Source of the DNA: an uncultured Opitutia bacterium
GTDB taxonomy: Bacteria; Verrucomicrobiota; Verrucomicrobiia; Opitutales; UBA953
Direction: 5' to 3'
Assembly: GCA_903879465.1 (NCBI GenBank)
Contig: CAIRLQ010000266.1
Span: 1-34,144 of the forward strand
DNA length: 34,144 nt
The position numbers were made by a program, and so were the translations under genes. This document shows positions 15,852 to 23,694 of the stretch, in pieces; within the stretch, counting starts at the first letter, position 1; each line of letters begins with the position of its first letter. The notes below the pieces were generated by a model. It did no database searches, had not been told where the DNA came from, and was given only the letters and a program-made list of their open reading frames with translations.

Positions 15852-16724
15852 TCACACTCCAGACACTGTGTCATCGTCATCCTCTGGAGCAGGGTCCATC
15901 TCGCTTTTCTTCAACAGAAAAACATGGCGGAAAATACTCCAGCCGATGTATCCCAAGAAGAGGGCTGGGAATGAATACTCCGGGAACTTAAATATCAACG
16001 CCCCGGTGATAATAATTAAGATAAAGCCACGCGTACGTGCTCGTGCAGACCAATCTAACTTCTTGAAGCTCGGGAAACGCACATTGCTGATCATCAAGTA
16101 CGAGATAATTAACATCAGCGGCAAGAGGCTCCATGACCATGCTTGCACGGTCTGGTGGTCCGCCATGACCTTAGAGAGGACCAGGACTAGCGACGCTATC
16201 ATTCCAGCTGCTGCCGGCGATGGCAGGCCTACGAAATCACCGCCAGCCGCCCTTTTTTCATTACCTGGCACCAACGGATTGGTGAGGACATTAAAACGGG
16301 CCAGTCGAACTCCTGCACAGAGTAAATAGATGAATGCCAGTAGCCAGGTGACCAACTGCACGTTGTCGGTGGCTTCTGGTTTGATGACCAGAAAGCAGGC
16401 CATCAAGGCCGGGGCTACGCCGAAGGAGACCGTGTCGGCGATGGAGTCGAACTCGGCTCCGAAGAGCGACTCGCGCTTAGTGGCCCGCGCCACCCGGCCG
16501 TCAAACAAGTCGCAGACACAGGCGAATAATATAAACCAAACCGCCGTGATATAATGATCGGCCCGGGCGCCGGCCTCGATGTTCAAAAACCGGGCTTCAA
16601 TGCAGTTCTTCATGGCGAGGAAGCCGCAGAGCATATTTCCGGCCGTGAAAAGGTTGGGCAGTAGGTAGATGCGGGCGGCTTCCTCGGGGGAGGAATATGC
16701 CCGTTTTTCTGGAGGATTTGGCAC
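15852..16724 (-). CDS. pssA: CDP-diacylglycerol--serine O-phosphatidyltransferase
   Basis: 290 residues from GTG 16724. Makes phosphatidylserine, the precursor of phosphatidylethanolamine. The CDP-alcohol phosphatidyltransferase motif is complete: D72-x2-D75-G-x2-A-R-x8-G89-x3-D93-x3-D97, preceded by LLPNLFTAGNMLCGF. About eight hydrophobic segments follow and the tail is acidic. A longer frame reaches 16853, but its extra residues are low-complexity Ser/Thr/Lys and overlap the RelE-like gene out of frame. The GTG lies 4 bp after the RelE-like stop, which fits an operon, so I prefer it. Ribosome-site evidence is weak. Confidence 0.9.
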   Translation of the reverse strand: MPNPPEKRAYSSPEEAARIYLLPNLFTAGNMLCGFLAMKNCIEARFLNIEAGARADHYITAVWFILFACVCDLFDGRVARATKRESLFGAEFDSIADTVSFGVAPALMACFLVIKPEATDNVQLVTWLLAFIYLLCAGVRLARFNVLTNPLVPGNEKRAAGGDFVGLPSPAAAGMIASLVLVLSKVMADHQTVQAWSWSLLPLMLIISYLMISNVRFPSFKKLDWSARARTRGFILIIITGALIFKFPEYSFPALFLGYIGWSIFRHVFLLKKSEMDPAPEDDDDTVSGV

Positions 16725-16728
16725 TTTT

Positions 16729-17082
16729 TTAGGATTTAGGGTCGTCGAGGTATTTCCAGAAGCCGCCTTCTTGTTCGATCCGAGCTTCGTCTTCCGGGAA
16801 TGGGAGGTGCGAACGGAAGGCGAAGTCGGCGTACGTGTGGCGGTGGAGCACATAGTTGGCCATCAGTGAGCCTTCGGTGGCTTCGAAATAAATACGAAAT
16901 TCACCGACGCGTAGACGGTGATAGATGTGCCCGCCGCGGCGGACGGTTCCTAGCTCGGACCCGCCGCGCAAAAGAGCTTCCGGGGTGAGCGAGGAGAATG
17001 CCTCAACGACTTCCATTTGCTCGAGTGTCGGCAGCTTGGCCAGCTCGCGCATCGCCTGGTCGCTGAAATTCACTTGATACAT
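16729..17082 (-). CDS. RelE/ParE-like protein without an adjacent antitoxin
   Basis: 117 residues. The N-terminal ~85 residues have the RelE/ParE pattern: YQVNFSDQAMRELAKLP, then GTVRRGGHIYHRLRVGEFRIYFEA, then LHRHTYADF. The core LRVGEFRIYFE matches the family's LRxGdyRviY strand. A ~30-residue acidic tail (FPEDEARIEQEGGFWKYL) extends beyond a normal RelE. No antitoxin-sized gene lies on either side; it sits between a phosphatase gene and pssA in one orientation. It may have been recruited to a non-toxic role, or its antitoxin may be elsewhere. The family is moderately sure; toxicity is not shown. Confidence 0.68.
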   Translation of the reverse strand: MYQVNFSDQAMRELAKLPTLEQMEVVEAFSSLTPEALLRGGSELGTVRRGGHIYHRLRVGEFRIYFEATEGSLMANYVLHRHTYADFAFRSHLPFPEDEARIEQEGGFWKYLDDPKS

Positions 17083-17124
17083 CGTTGGAGAAGCAAACGC
17101 CGTTCCGTTGGAGTCGGCAACCTT

Positions 17125-17589
17125 TCAGTTACCGCTCATCCATTGTGAAACCAGATAATCTGCCCGTTTTTCAACCATATCTAAGACTTTTTCGAAACCG
17201 TCGCTTCCCCCATAATAGGGATCAGGCAGTGCCTGGTCTCCGAGGAGGAGTTGGAGTCGGTCGCGCCGGTCCGGCGGGCAAATAACCCGGAGGGAGGAAA
17301 GGTTGATTCCATCGGCGGCGAGGATGAGGTCGAACGACGCAAAATCTTCGGCTCCAATTTGCCGCGCCCGGAGATGTCCCAACTGGTAGCCGCGACGCTG
17401 GGCGTGCTCAATGGAACGTGGGTCGGGCGGCTCGCCGACATGATGATTTTCGGTGCCTGCTGAATCAAATTGGACAGCCAGGCTCGCCCGTGTGGCCTTC
17501 GTGCGGAGGACCTCCTCCGCTGTCGGCGAGCGGCAGATGTTGCCCATGCAAACCAACAGGACTCTTCTCGGCTTGGTGGCCGGGGGCAT
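17125..17589 (-). CDS. Low-molecular-weight protein-tyrosine phosphatase
   Basis: 154 residues. The N-terminal P-loop VCMGNICRSP supplies the nucleophile Cys14 and Arg20 (CX5R), and the DPYYGG segment supplies the general-acid Asp. Length and layout match bacterial LMW-PTPs (Wzb/YwlE/Etp type), which dephosphorylate tyrosine kinases of polysaccharide export or protein arginine-phosphate. No BY-kinase or export gene is adjacent, so the substrate is open. Its start lies 2 bp after the DUF5069 stop; the RelE-like gene follows after 42 bp. Confidence 0.9.
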   Translation of the reverse strand: MPPATKPRRVLLVCMGNICRSPTAEEVLRTKATRASLAVQFDSAGTENHHVGEPPDPRSIEHAQRRGYQLGHLRARQIGAEDFASFDLILAADGINLSSLRVICPPDRRDRLQLLLGDQALPDPYYGGSDGFEKVLDMVEKRADYLVSQWMSGN

Positions 17590-17591
17590 CG

Positions 17592-18047
17592 TTAGACCTT
17601 ACCGCCGAAGCTCTGATGATCGTCTAAATCGAGCACATCAAACCAGGTGGTAATATCTTCGCGCTTTGCGCCAGCGGGGGTCGAAGACTGGTATTCGGTA
17701 AGTTTAGCCCGGCCAGCTGGTGCGCTGGGGGCGCGCTGCTCATGAAAAGCGCTGAATGCGGCGATTTCATAGCCCTGACGGGGCTTCTTGGCATTAGAAG
17801 TCATCCAGGAGAGAATCTCTCCATCGCCTAAACCCTTGTCAATCTGAGCCTTAAGTGCATCAGCATCAATTTCCAGGAAATCCAAGACGTTGCGATCAAG
17901 GGAACAGCCGTAGGTGTACTCGCCGTTTTTACCGGCTTTGGTTGCCCGGGCTTTATCAATCATCCGGGGAAGGATAACAAAGCCGCCAAGGCGAACGCGG
18001 GGGCTGCGGGGGGGGTGTTGCGTAAGATCGTAGAGGTCGTGGGGCAT
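17592..18047 (-). CDS. DUF5069 domain protein
   Basis: 151 residues, cytoplasmic, matching the DUF5069 pattern from start to end: DLYDLTQHPPRSPRVRLGGFVILPRMIDKARA, then GEYTYGCSLDRNVLDFLEID, and GDGEILSWM. The tail (95-151) is variable and ends with DVLDLDDHQSFGGKV. I know this family from Verrucomicrobiota and Planctomycetota genomes, but its function is unknown. It is the first gene of a four-gene minus-strand cluster with the phosphatase, RelE-like protein and pssA. The 68 bp upstream is a divergent promoter region shared with the ccsA/hemX-like gene. Confidence 0.8.
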   Translation of the reverse strand: MPHDLYDLTQHPPRSPRVRLGGFVILPRMIDKARATKAGKNGEYTYGCSLDRNVLDFLEIDADALKAQIDKGLGDGEILSWMTSNAKKPRQGYEIAAFSAFHEQRAPSAPAGRAKLTEYQSSTPAGAKREDITTWFDVLDLDDHQSFGGKV

Positions 18048-18115
18048 AAGAAACCCGACCCTACCCCACCTTTGTCATTCTGCAAGGAAACAGGAGGTTT
18101 TGGAGGTTTGCCAAA

Positions 18116-18973
18116 ATGTCACACCTCCCCTACTTCTCCCCCATGACCCTTTCCGTGGCAGACCTCTCGGCCTATCCCTTGACCAAGGGATGCTGGCTGG
18201 GTTGCGCGGCGGTTTTCTTGGCGGCGGCTGTCCTCGACTGGTGGAGCTCTAAAAGGGACGACCATCAGTTGAAGGTCGCCAGTCTTTGGCTTCTCCGCGG
18301 CGGCTGGCTGACGCTCACCGTGATGCTGGCCTACCATGGACTGCGTGCCCACACCCTCCCCATCAACTCCCCGGCGGAGATACTGCTGTCGATTGGCTGG
18401 GGGCTCACCGGTTTGGCGGGTTTTTTAGATCTCACCTTTAATCATCGTCTGCCAACCTGGGCGATTGCCGCCGCCGCCGCGATTTGTTTGCTCGCGGCCT
18501 CTTTCGTGTGGGATCCGTTCTTATTGCATGAAGCCAGCGGTAAGCCGCTGATCGCGATGCACGTGGGTGCCGCAATCCTCGCTTACTGCGTCCTCGCGGC
18601 TCAAGCCTTGAACTCAGCCGCTTATCTTCTGCAACACCGGGCTTTGGAGCGGCGGCAGTTCGGCGGCATCTATTCGTTGCTGCCGGCGCTCGTTCCGCTG
18701 GATCGCATCGGGAGCCAGATGCTCGGCGCCGCCGTCTGGTTGCTCGGGCTTTCCTTAGTCATCGGCGCCACCGACTGGGTGCAGCGCGATCTTCCTCCGC
18801 CGGGTTTCCCCAAACTTGCCTCCTCGCTCATCGCTTGGGCCGCCGCTCTTTTTGTCACCGTGCAGCGGCGCCGGAATCGTCTCTCTGGGGCGGCGTTCGC
18901 GCGCGCCTCGTTATGGGCGTTTATCCCGGCGCTCATCGCTCTCTACTTCGCTTTCCAGCCCGTGGCAAAATGA
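18116..18973 (+). CDS. Cytochrome c assembly / HemX-like membrane protein
   Basis: 285 residues with about eight hydrophobic helices. It resembles the CcsA/CcmC/HemX superfamily (cytochrome_C_asm): SPAEILLSIGWGLTGLAGFLDL, and MHVGAAILAYCVLAAQALNSAAYLLQHRAL with its conserved His and helix pattern. The tryptophan-rich WWD heme-handling loop of true CcsA/CcmF is not obvious, which favours the HemX type found before hemA in many genomes. The ATG at 18116 is supported by GGAGG nine bases upstream. Its stop overlaps the hemA start (ATGA). HemX is thought to influence GluTR level, a role inferred only from position. Confidence 0.83.
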   Translation: MSHLPYFSPMTLSVADLSAYPLTKGCWLGCAAVFLAAAVLDWWSSKRDDHQLKVASLWLLRGGWLTLTVMLAYHGLRAHTLPINSPAEILLSIGWGLTGLAGFLDLTFNHRLPTWAIAAAAAICLLAASFVWDPFLLHEASGKPLIAMHVGAAILAYCVLAAQALNSAAYLLQHRALERRQFGGIYSLLPALVPLDRIGSQMLGAAVWLLGLSLVIGATDWVQRDLPPPGFPKLASSLIAWAAALFVTVQRRRNRLSGAAFARASLWAFIPALIALYFAFQPVAK

Positions 18974-20010
18974 GCGATCGCCCGAAGAATCTCGTGGCGC
19001 TAAGCGCCACGCATCGTACTGCCGGGCTTGACGAGCGTGCGGCGTTCACGCTTCCGGCGGGCGGGGCGGAAGTCTTTTATAAAGAAGCCCGTGAGGCTGG
19101 TCTGGCGGAGACAGTACTGCTGGCGACGTGCAACCGACTGGAAGCTTACGCAGTCGGCGATGAAGCCGCAGCCTTGCACTTGCGCCATGCCCTAATGAAG
19201 GCCACGGGAGCTCCCCCGGAAGCGTTGGATCGGCATCTCCGCCCTGTGCCCGGACTTCAGGCGGTCGAACATCTTTTCGCGGTCGTCTCCGGATTGGAGT
19301 CGCAGATGGTGGGTGAAGTCGAAATCGCCGGTCAGGTGAAGGACGCTTATGCTGATGCCTTGGCGCGCGGCATGACCGGCCCGGTACTCAACCGAATTTT
19401 CCAGCGGGCTTTCCAAGCCGGCGCCTGGGCCCGGACGAATACAGGAATTTCTCAAGGGCAAGTCAGCCTCGGTAATGTCGCCGTCGATCTGGCGATGCGG
19501 GTGTTTGGGTCGCTTACCGAAGCGCGCGTTCTGGTGCTTGGTACGGGCGACGTGGGCCGGCAGGTCGTCCAAGCCTTGGTTTCCCGTGGTGCCGCCCAGG
19601 TCTCCGTCGCCTCCCGCACTTTTGAAAATGCGCGCGTGCTGGCTGAGGAATTTTCTGGAGCCTCTCTCTCCTTGGCAGATGCGCTGCGTCAGGCGCATGC
19701 GCATGATGTCATCGTTGGTTGCGCGAAGGTGGAGCGGGCCTTGCTCGACGAAGACACTTTGCGCGAGCTGACCGCCCGGCGTCAGGGCCGTCCGCTGTTG
19801 CTGGTCGACCTCGGCGTCCCTCGAAATTTTGATGCGGCCGCGCGATCCCTCGCGGGCACTTATCTCTGCGATCTCGATGACCTCGCTGGGGTCGCCAATA
19901 CGAATCTCAAGGCGCGTCTCGCCGAAGTCTCACGTGCCCGCACGGCTTTGGCTGAGAAGGCCGCTCGGGCCTGGGGTGCGGCGAATCATCAGGCCGGCAC
20001 CGAGGCCTAA
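18970..20010 (+). CDS. hemA: Glutamyl-tRNA reductase, short form
   Basis: 346 residues. Reduces glutamyl-tRNA to glutamate-1-semialdehyde, the first step of C5 heme synthesis. Seen: ATHRTAGLDERAAF, catalytic LLATCNRLEAY (Cys54), the GLESQMVGEVEIAGQVK block, NADPH site VLVLGTGDVGRQ, VDLGVPRNFD and YLCDLDDLAGVAN. After the DLDDL segment only ~40 residues remain, whereas E. coli HemA (418 residues) continues with a dimerisation domain, so ~80 residues are missing. The stop is followed after 4 bp by the next start, leaving no room for a frameshifted tail. The upstream frame extends to 18835, but ATG 18970 gives a proper N-terminus. Confidence 0.91.
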   Translation: MSDRPKNLVALSATHRTAGLDERAAFTLPAGGAEVFYKEAREAGLAETVLLATCNRLEAYAVGDEAAALHLRHALMKATGAPPEALDRHLRPVPGLQAVEHLFAVVSGLESQMVGEVEIAGQVKDAYADALARGMTGPVLNRIFQRAFQAGAWARTNTGISQGQVSLGNVAVDLAMRVFGSLTEARVLVLGTGDVGRQVVQALVSRGAAQVSVASRTFENARVLAEEFSGASLSLADALRQAHAHDVIVGCAKVERALLDEDTLRELTARRQGRPLLLVDLGVPRNFDAAARSLAGTYLCDLDDLAGVANTNLKARLAEVSRARTALAEKAARAWGAANHQAGTEA

Positions 20011-20014
20011 ACTT

Positions 20015-21397
20015 ATGAAACCCACCGTTCTTATCGTCGACGACGAGAAGCATTCGCGCGAAGGCCTGCGTTCCGCTCTCGAGGACAAGTATGAAGTCTT
20101 TGTTGCCAAGGATGCGGTCGAAGCCGCCCGGCTGATGCAGGACGTGCCCCCCGACGCCGTGCTCACGGATTTGCGCATGGCTGGTGAAGACGGGATGGCG
20201 GTGATTGATCGAGCGCTGAAATTAGCCAGTCAACCGGTCTGCATCATGATGACGGCCTATGGTGATGTGGAGACGGCGGTCCAAGCGATGAGTCGCGGAG
20301 CTTATTGGTTCATGCAGAAACCGGTCGACCTGCGCCAGGTGGAGATTCTCCTCGAGCGTGGACTCAAGGCCCGCACCACCGAGAAGGAAGTCGTGACGCT
20401 GAAGACGCGCTTGGACCGGAAATTCTCCCTGGGCGAAGTCATCGGCTCTTCGGCCGCGTTGCAGCGTTCCATTGAGCAGGTCCGCTCCGTAGCATCTTCC
20501 AACGCCACCGTCCTCTTGTTGGGCGAGACCGGTACGGGCAAGGAACTCTTCGCGCAGATGATTCACCAGGCCAGTCAACGCGCCAAGGGCCCGTTCATGG
20601 CTGTTCATTGCGCAGCCATTCCGGCCAATCTGCTCGAGTCGGAATTATTCGGCCACGAGAAAGGTGCCTTTACGGGTGCGAACGAACGCCGCGTCGGCCG
20701 ATTTGAATCCGCGGATGGTGGCACACTCTTTCTGGACGAAATCGGCGAGATTGATGCCACCACACAGGTGAAACTATTGCGCTTTCTCGAAACGCGCTCG
20801 GTGGAGCGATTGGGCTCGCATAAGCCCATCGCGCTCGACCTTCGGCTCGTCTGCGCGACGAATCGCGACCTGAACCAGTTGGTGCGCGAGGGGAAATTCC
20901 GTGAAGATCTCTTCTATCGGCTCTCGGTGGTGCCGCTCCGGCTTCCGCCGTTGCGCGAACGTCAGGATGACGTTCCCCTCCTGCTTGCTCATTACCTGGA
21001 GCGATTCGCGAAGGAGAATGGTGTCGCCCCCGCGAAACTTTCCCCGGAAGTGCAAACCATCCTCGTTCGCTATGCCTGGCCGGGTAACATTCGTGAGCTA
21101 CGCAACGCCAGCGAGAACCTGGCGGTGCTTCGCGCGGGTAAGCTCGTCGCCCCCGCGGATTTAGACCCGCGCTTTACCCAGGCGCCCATGCCGCTCGCGT
21201 TGGCGCCTGGCACGCTGTCGGTCTCCCCGAATATGTTGGACCGTGAGCAGAATGAGAAACAGCTCCTCAAGCAGGCCTTATCTACCGCTGGAGGTAATCG
21301 CACCAAAGCCGCCGACCTTATGGGTATTTCGCGCCGCACTTTGCACCGAAAATTACTGCAGTGGCCCGAGCTGGATCCGGGTCCGGAGCAAGCGTGA
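20015..21397 (+). CDS. NtrC-family sigma-54-dependent response regulator
   Basis: 460 residues. Receiver domain 1-120 with phosphoacceptor Asp52 in LTDLRM and Lys102. Central AAA+ activator domain with Walker A GETGTGKE (170-177), the sigma-54-contacting loop GAFTGA (217-222) and Walker B GGTLFLDEIGE (236-246). C-terminal Fis-type helix-turn-helix with GGNRTKAADLMGISRRTLHRKL. All elements needed to activate sigma-54 promoters are intact. No cognate kinase is adjacent (the only one nearby, PhoR, pairs with PhoB), so the signal is unknown. It follows hemA by 4 bp and overlaps the next gene by GTGA. I saw no convincing -24/-12 promoter in the window. Confidence 0.92.
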   Translation: MKPTVLIVDDEKHSREGLRSALEDKYEVFVAKDAVEAARLMQDVPPDAVLTDLRMAGEDGMAVIDRALKLASQPVCIMMTAYGDVETAVQAMSRGAYWFMQKPVDLRQVEILLERGLKARTTEKEVVTLKTRLDRKFSLGEVIGSSAALQRSIEQVRSVASSNATVLLLGETGTGKELFAQMIHQASQRAKGPFMAVHCAAIPANLLESELFGHEKGAFTGANERRVGRFESADGGTLFLDEIGEIDATTQVKLLRFLETRSVERLGSHKPIALDLRLVCATNRDLNQLVREGKFREDLFYRLSVVPLRLPPLRERQDDVPLLLAHYLERFAKENGVAPAKLSPEVQTILVRYAWPGNIRELRNASENLAVLRAGKLVAPADLDPRFTQAPMPLALAPGTLSVSPNMLDREQNEKQLLKQALSTAGGNRTKAADLMGISRRTLHRKLLQWPELDPGPEQA

Positions 21398-22248
21398 GAA
21401 ATATTTCGACGTGCTTGGTCCTTTTCGCGTCCGCCGTGGCGGTCGCGGCTGATATCGGTGGAACCGATGTACTGGCCGGGGCTTTCGCTAAGAAACTGGA
21501 AACTTCCGGGGCGTTGGTGGCGGATTTTGCGGGCACCCTTCCCGGTCGTCAGGCTTTCTTGGGGGGCCGGGTGAGCGCCGCGATTTTACTTATGCGTGAG
21601 CACGAGAAGGCACCGGCTTTGGCAGGGAAGGTTCCGGTGGAGGAATTCCGCCTCGGCGCTGCGGTCGGGGTGGTGGCTGTTCATGCATCCAATAAGACGG
21701 AACAGCTGACCCTGGAGAACTTGGTCGCCATCTTCTCAGCCGAAGCGCGCAGCTCGGCCTTGAATTGGAATGATCTTACTGCCCGTGCGCGCTCCGAGAT
21801 TATCACTCCGGCGGTGTGCTCGCCCCCGGGCACCATGGCGTTAGAGGTTTTTCAGGGGCTTGTTATGGAGGGCGCTTCCTTTCGCGGAGACGTTCGTCTC
21901 CGGGTCGACGCAGGCTTAGCTTCCGACTTACTCGCTTCGCGGGCTGGTTCGGTCGTATTGCTTCCGCGTCCTCCTATCGGGCCTGGTCGAGTGCTACCTG
22001 TCGCTGATGGGCGGGCGGGTCGGTCGACGACGGCTTATCTTCCGGATGAGAATAATGTCCATAATGGCGACTACCCCGTTCAGCTTCCGCTTATGGTTTA
22101 TGTCCGGCAGGATAAGCTAGCAGCATTGAAGCCCGCTTTAAGGTGGCTCTTCTCCGATGAAGCGGCGGCTCTCCTTGAAAAGCAGGGCCTCTTCCCTGCT
22201 CCGAAGGCGGCACGGGACCGTTTTGCCCAAAGGCTTGACACTCGGTAG
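21394..22248 (+). CDS. PstS-like periplasmic substrate-binding protein
   Basis: 284 residues from GTG 21394, which overlaps the regulator's stop as GTGA and has GGAG six bases upstream. Residues 1-19 form a short Sec signal (MRNISTCLVLFASAVAVAA). The mature part resembles the PBP-like/PstS fold: VGVVAVHASNKTEQLTLENLVAIFSAEARSSALNWNDL mirrors the family's 'L-T-x-x-x-L-x-x-I-F' and 'NW' stretch, then PPGTMALEVFQ, and PLMVYVRQDK near the end. No ABC permease or ATPase gene is next to it. PhoR-PhoB lie just downstream on the other strand, so phosphate sensing or scavenging is possible, but ligand and role are not proven. Confidence 0.74.
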   Translation: MRNISTCLVLFASAVAVAADIGGTDVLAGAFAKKLETSGALVADFAGTLPGRQAFLGGRVSAAILLMREHEKAPALAGKVPVEEFRLGAAVGVVAVHASNKTEQLTLENLVAIFSAEARSSALNWNDLTARARSEIITPAVCSPPGTMALEVFQGLVMEGASFRGDVRLRVDAGLASDLLASRAGSVVLLPRPPIGPGRVLPVADGRAGRSTTAYLPDENNVHNGDYPVQLPLMVYVRQDKLAALKPALRWLFSDEAAALLEKQGLFPAPKAARDRFAQRLDTR

Positions 22249-22263
22249 GGCGTTTGGTCTGCT
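22235..22263 (+). promoter_or_regulatory. Candidate promoter for tRNA-Gly
   Basis: A perfect -35 TTGACA (22235-22240) lies 17 bp before TCTGCT (22258-22263), which keeps three of six -10 positions (lacking the important second A). The expected start point, near 22270, is just ahead of the tRNA at 22275. The box overlaps the last codons of the PstS-like gene. Confidence 0.45.
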
Positions 22264-22274
22264 TCCCTCCCAAC

Positions 22275-22349
22275 GCGCGCGTAGCTCAATGGTAGAGTAC
22301 CACCTTGCCAAGGTGGCTGTTGCTGGTTCAAGTCCAGTCGCGCGCTCCA
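22275..22349 (+). tRNA. tRNA-Gly (anticodon GCC)
   Basis: A full cloverleaf can be folded by eye. Acceptor stem GCGCGCG/CGCGCGC (22275-22281 with 22339-22345), D arm GCTC-AATGGTA-GAGT, anticodon arm CCACC-TTGCCAA-GGTGG with anticodon GCC, and T arm GCTGG-TTCAAGT-CCAGT. The discriminator base is T and the 3' CCA is encoded (22347-22349). It reads the glycine codons GGC/GGT. It stands alone, followed by an intrinsic terminator, and no integrated element borders it. Confidence 0.95.
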
Positions 22350-22364
22350 CTTTAAAAATGGAGC

Positions 22365-22394
22365 AAAAACCCGCCGAAAAAACGGCGGGTTTTT
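22365..22394. terminator. Intrinsic terminator after tRNA-Gly, bidirectional with phoR
   Basis: A perfect 12-bp inverted repeat AAAAACCCGCCG / CGGCGGGTTTTT (22365-22376 and 22383-22394) with an AAAAAA loop. The plus strand ends in a T run and the minus strand does too, so it can end both the tRNA transcript and the convergent phoR transcript, whose stop is at 22406. Confidence 0.9.
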
Positions 22395-22405
22395 CATTTC
22401 AGGAC

Positions 22406-23644
22406 CTATTCGGAAGCTGGCAGGGTCACGACAATGCGTAACCCCCGGGGATTCACTAGTTCGGCGGTCGCTGAACCGCCGTGGAGTTCAGCCACTTGGC
22501 GGACGATGCTCAGGCCCAGGCCACTTCCTCCTGCCTTTCGGGATTTATCCGTGCGGTAGAATCGGTCGAAGAGTCGGTAGAGTTCTGCCTGGGGGACCCC
22601 TGCCCCATCATCTTGTACGCGGAGCTCCACTCCGTTGACGGTATTCCGGGTGCTGATCGTGAGAAGGCTCATGCCGGAGGCATGGGCCAAGGCATTATCA
22701 ATGAGGTTCTGAATCAAGCGCCTGGCTTGCACGGGATCCGCGTCGGCATTCGCCGCTTCGAGGCGGAGCTCAAGGTGTACGCCGGCCGCCTTACAGCGGG
22801 CGGCAAATTCCTCGGCCACTTCGCGGGCCGCGATATGAAGTGCCTCTGGTTCGCGGCGAACACCTTGAGCTGTCTCTAGGCTAGCTAAGGCGAGTAACCC
22901 TTCGACGAGACCTTGGAGCCTACCCACGGAACTTACGATTTTCAGTACGAATCGTCCGCGGTCCTCCGCGGACATGGTAGCCTGGTCCTCCGCCAAGGTC
23001 TCCGCGTAGCCACGCAGGATGGTGACGGGCGTGCGGAGATCGTGAGAGACATTGGTCACGAAATCGCGCTCCATCGCCTGGAGCCGTTTCAAGGCGGTGA
23101 CGTCCGCCAACACGAAAATAGCGGCGTCTTCCCCAAAGGCATCCGGATCGGTGCGAGCACCGGCGCCTTGGATCCAGACGTCGGCGAGCGGGGCCCGATT
23201 CAGTAGGATGGTCGAGCGTGCGTCGCCGGCCACGCGCACCTGGCGGATGAGCTCGATAAAGTCGGCGCTGCGCACGAGCGGGACAATCGGGCCGCCGACA
23301 TCACCCGGATTGAGATTGAAAAGAGCGGATGCCGCCGGGTTCGCGAGGCGAAGACGATCCTGTGCGTCGACGACGAGGACAGCGTCGGTCAGCGGTGCGA
23401 GCAAGGCTTCGATGCGCCGCGATGCCGCAGCGCGGATTTCGCTTTCATTCGCCGAGCGACTTTCGATGGAGAGGAAGAGCTCATCCAGTCTCATGGTACG
23501 TACGAGCCATCCGCGCGGCCGCTCGGAGGCCTCGCCGCGAAGCATCGCGCGGCGTGCCCAGCGGACACAGCGTCCAATTTCGGCCAGCGCCCAGCCGAAC
23601 AGCACGGCGATCGCTAAGAGGAGCAGCCAAGGAATCCAAGACAT
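22406..23644 (-). CDS. phoR: Sensor histidine kinase, PhoR type
   Basis: 412 residues. One N-terminal membrane helix (about 5-22), a PAS domain (about 80-185, including VLVVDAQDRLRLANPAA), then the HisKA motif FVTNVSHDLRTPVTILRGYAETL with phospho-His201, the N box LIQNLIDNALAHA, G1 VQDDGAGVP and G2 GSGLGLSIV. The single membrane segment without a periplasmic sensor domain is the usual PhoR layout, in which signalling is passed through the Pst transporter. phoB lies 50 bp upstream in the same orientation. Some similar kinases respond to other cues, so the phosphate role rests on the family and on phoB. Confidence 0.88.
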   Translation of the reverse strand: MSWIPWLLLLAIAVLFGWALAEIGRCVRWARRAMLRGEASERPRGWLVRTMRLDELFLSIESRSANESEIRAAASRRIEALLAPLTDAVLVVDAQDRLRLANPAASALFNLNPGDVGGPIVPLVRSADFIELIRQVRVAGDARSTILLNRAPLADVWIQGAGARTDPDAFGEDAAIFVLADVTALKRLQAMERDFVTNVSHDLRTPVTILRGYAETLAEDQATMSAEDRGRFVLKIVSSVGRLQGLVEGLLALASLETAQGVRREPEALHIAAREVAEEFAARCKAAGVHLELRLEAANADADPVQARRLIQNLIDNALAHASGMSLLTISTRNTVNGVELRVQDDGAGVPQAELYRLFDRFYRTDKSRKAGGSGLGLSIVRQVAELHGGSATAELVNPRGLRIVVTLPASE

Positions 23645-23694
23645 CTGCGGGAAATCCTGTCAGGCTTCGGCCGACGCGCGAGCGCAAACCCTTT

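Noticed and set aside
16725..16853. Longer start for pssA at 16853
   Set aside because: The added residues are low-complexity Ser/Thr/Lys, overlap the RelE-like gene out of frame, and the GTG at 16724 directly follows that gene's stop.
16729..17124. Complete toxin-antitoxin module
   Set aside because: The RelE-like gene has no antitoxin-sized reading frame beside it; the gap to the phosphatase gene is only 42 bp.
20015..22248. Sigma-54 (-24/-12) promoter for the NtrC-type regulator's target
   Set aside because: I looked for TGGCAC-N5-TTGC on both strands near these genes; candidates such as the one near 16718 lack the -12 GC element.
22275..22349. tRNA-Gly as an attachment site of an integrated element
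   Set aside because: No integrase, no direct repeat of the tRNA 3' end nearby, and both flanks are housekeeping genes.
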